A DNA stretch of 64,000 nt from Alistipes sp. GTDB lineage: Bacteria > Bacteroidota > Bacteroidia > Bacteroidales > Rikenellaceae. Location of the stretch: contig JAGCMF010000001.1 in NCBI GenBank assembly GCA_017646625.1, positions 1-64,000 of the forward strand, in the 5' to 3' direction. How positions within the stretch are numbered: position 1 is the stretch's first letter; every line of letters begins with the position of its first letter. The translations under genes were made by a program, and so were the position numbers. Below the pieces are notes generated by a model. It had not been told where the DNA came from, made no database searches, and saw nothing but the letters and a program-made list of their open reading frames with translations. Shown piece by piece: positions 62,436 to 64,000 of this stretch.

Positions 62436-63134
62436 ATGTTTAGGTTTAAGCAGTTTACAATCTCGGATGAGGGCTGTGCCATGAAGGTGGGCACCGATGG
62501 TGTCCTTCTTGGTGCATGGGCAGATGTCGCTGACGATGGTGTCGTCTTGGATGCGTGTACAGGTACGGGCATCATAGCCCTCATGGTTGCGCAACGTAAT
62601 GCCGAGGCGAGCATATATGCCCTCGATATTGTCCCCGAGGCTGTTGTCGAGGCTCGTGGCAATGCAGACCACTCGCCCTGGGGTGACCGTGTGAGAACCA
62701 TATGCTGTGATCTGAAGGAGTATCGTGAGGATGTTAGGTTCGACCATATAGTCTGCAATCCGCCATATTTTGTCGATGCCCTCCAGGCTACTGATGTGGC
62801 ACGTAACCTCGCCCGTCATACCGTTAGTCTCGATTTTGAGAGCCTTGTGGCAGCTGCCGAGAGGCTCCTTAAGGATGGTGGCCGCTTCAGCGTCATACTA
62901 CCTACGGAGGGTGCTGCACACTTCCGACGTGTAGCCTTCTCTCGCCTATGGCTACGTAGGGTTACAGATGTAGTTACCACGGAGGGTGGTGCTCCCAAGC
63001 GTACTCTCATGGAGTTTGTGCGCTGTGCACAGCCTCTCATGCCACGCTGCGATGTGCTCACCATACATCATCGTGGTGGCGACTATACGGAGGAATATCG
63101 TCGTCTGACTCAAGATTTCTACCTTATGTTTTGA
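62436..63134 (+). CDS. trmN6: tRNA1(Val) adenine-37 N6-methyltransferase
   Basis: The 232-residue protein is a Rossmann methyltransferase. SAM motif I is DACTGTGIIAL (39-49), and the catalytic motif is NPPYF (108-112), typical of N6-adenine methylation. FRFKQFTISDEGCAMKVGTDGVLLGAWA at the start is diagnostic of the YfiC/TrmN6 group. The product modifies A37 of tRNA-Val. It lies 6 bp after the TIGR02757 gene. Its stop codon overlaps the -33 of the next promoter. Confidence 0.94.
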   Translation: MFRFKQFTISDEGCAMKVGTDGVLLGAWADVADDGVVLDACTGTGIIALMVAQRNAEASIYALDIVPEAVVEARGNADHSPWGDRVRTICCDLKEYREDVRFDHIVCNPPYFVDALQATDVARNLARHTVSLDFESLVAAAERLLKDGGRFSVILPTEGAAHFRRVAFSRLWLRRVTDVVTTEGGAPKRTLMEFVRCAQPLMPRCDVLTIHHRGGDYTEEYRRLTQDFYLMF

Positions 63135-63160
63135 TAGGTCTGAAATAATGAGTATCTTTG
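63130..63160 (+). promoter_or_regulatory. Promoter of the DUF4831 gene
   Basis: TTTG at 63130-63133 overlaps the trmN6 stop codon (TGA 63132-63134). TATCTTTG at 63153-63160 is 19 bp away and lies 13 bp before the start codon. Confidence 0.65.
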
Positions 63161-63173
63161 CAAGAGTAATAAT

Positions 63174-64000
63174 ATGAGAGTTATGAGAAATATACTATCT
63201 ATATTGGGCATTGCCCTTGCTGCTATGGTTTGCTTTGAGGCTTCAGCACAGCAGCTCATAAAGAAGCGTATTGGTGTCTTCAAGCACGATGATAATGTCG
63301 TTGTCGAGGAGGCAAGTAGCATACTCGTTGTCGATGTTGTTGTCGAGCATGAGGAGTTTGTTGCGGGTCCCTATGCGCGCTATGCGCAGAAGATGCTGGG
63401 CACACGTGCCTCGCTGGTAAATAGATCTGTGTACCGCCTTGTATCTGCCGATGTGGCACTTCAGGAGCATGTAGAGTGCTATGCCGAGGATGTAGCCCCC
63501 GAGCATAATGCCTCTATATATATGGGCACCTCGCCACTACCTATTGACCGCCTAAACTCAACAGATAAGGGCGCAGAGGAGTCGGCACGTGAGGCTGCAG
63601 ATGCCATCTTTGCACTACGCCGTGCGCGCCTCGACCTTATCACTGGTGAGTTTGGCGATGGCGTATATGGCGCGGGCCTTGAGAGTGCTCTTGAGGAGAT
63701 TGCACGCCTCGAGGCGGCATATCTCGAACTCTTCTACGGCACACGCACCATCACCACCACATCCTCACGTATGACCTACCCGGTAGATGCATCACAGCCC
63801 TCTACCGTCATCGCACGCTTCAATAGCGAGAGTGGTCTCTTGGCGAAGGATGACCTTGCTGGCGAGATACTTCTTCTTGTCATCAACCCTTCGGAGATGA
63901 CATACCCTGCTAGCGATGTCAAGGGTGTTGTGGCATATAGATATGCAAACAATGCAGAGGTGCTTGTGAGCCTCGGTCAGGAGGTTCTCGTGCGTCGCAT
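63174..64000 (+). CDS. DUF4831 family protein (3' end cut by window)
   Basis: The frame is open from the ATG at 63174 to the last base, giving 275 codons with no stop. A second ATG at 63183 could also start it. The N-terminus (MRVMRNILSILGIALAAMVCFEASAQ) is a signal peptide. The body has the DUF4831-like opening and strand-rich pattern, with EEEIARL-type helices and ADAIFALRRARLDLITGE. The family is of unknown function and found in Bacteroidota, probably in the envelope. The end of the gene is not in this window. Confidence 0.8.
   Translation, partial: MRVMRNILSILGIALAAMVCFEASAQQLIKKRIGVFKHDDNVVVEEASSILVVDVVVEHEEFVAGPYARYAQKMLGTRASLVNRSVYRLVSADVALQEHVECYAEDVAPEHNASIYMGTSPLPIDRLNSTDKGAEESAREAADAIFALRRARLDLITGEFGDGVYGAGLESALEEIARLEAAYLELFYGTRTITTTSSRMTYPVDASQPSTVIARFNSESGLLAKDDLAGEILLLVINPSEMTYPASDVKGVVAYRYANNAEVLVSLGQEVLVRR

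Noticed and set aside
1..64000. CRISPR arrays, tRNA or rRNA genes, prophage, integrases or transposases
   Set aside because: I looked for regular direct repeats with spacers, cloverleaf-like sequences and recombinase motifs and found none.

Overview
The window is an ordinary chromosomal segment from a gut-type Bacteroidota, order Bacteroidales. Three things point there. Promoters repeatedly match the Bacteroidota pattern (a TTG/TTTG -33 element about 19-21 bp before TAnnTTTG). The gene content includes a SecD-SecF fusion, lipoprotein dipeptidyl peptidase III, DUF4837 and DUF4831 proteins, and long-form urocanate hydratase. Most genes show no strong Shine-Dalgarno. An Alistipes-like member of the Rikenellaceae is my best guess, but this is inference. 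I see no phage, integrase, IS transposase, CRISPR array, rRNA or tRNA.

Layout. 1-0.9 kb: end of rplU, rpmA, and a DUF486 membrane protein. 1-6.5 kb: secreted or surface proteolysis (lipoprotein DPP III; a subtilase lipoprotein with a modular partner lipoprotein). 6.6-14.1 kb: a minus-strand operon trpS-clc-ychF-SIMPL-gltX-galM, divergent from oxyR. 15.5-21 kb: rsfS-ftsH-cdsA-psd-AI-2E-family permease-stand-alone riboflavin kinase, convergent with ubiX and a polysaccharide deacetylase. 22-25 kb: DUF4837, efp, thiL. 25.3-31.6 kb: adk, TPM and LemA proteins, a LysM glucosaminidase, a conserved unknown and DPP IV. 32-33.4 kb: an SPFH-NfeD pair. 33.5-41 kb: a histidine-to-glutamate operon (Dabb protein, ftcD, hutU, hutH, hutI, lipoprotein nitroreductase). 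41.2-48.3 kb: GtrA, then a steroid 5-alpha-reductase, an old-yellow-enzyme reductase and a short-chain dehydrogenase, followed by AsmA-like and FKBP proteins. 48.5-55.9 kb: AAE-family exchanger, htpG, lepA, GH29 fucosidase. 56-64 kb: secDF, a YbbR-like protein, coaE, folP, an orphan LolD-like ATPase, a TIGR02757 protein, trmN6, and the start of a DUF4831 gene cut by the window edge.

Two things stand out. (1) The 41.8-44.7 kb trio has the enzyme set expected for reducing and re-epimerising 3-oxo-delta4 steroids or bile acids (5-alpha-reductase, OYE-type enone reductase, SDR hydroxysteroid dehydrogenase). It resembles the reported gut Bacteroidales route to isoallo-bile acids. (2) A previously unlabelled interspersed repeat with about 20-bp inverted ends sits just behind the stop codons of three plus-strand genes (31.6, 41.0 and 50.2 kb), with a right-end remnant at 27.5 kb. 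Each copy is followed by a strong hairpin terminator. The 31.6-kb copy is about 130 nt longer and carries a 39-codon antisense reading frame.

Taken together, DPP III, DPP IV, the subtilase and the hut operon suggest a lifestyle that leans on peptides and amino acids. That is an inference from gene content only.
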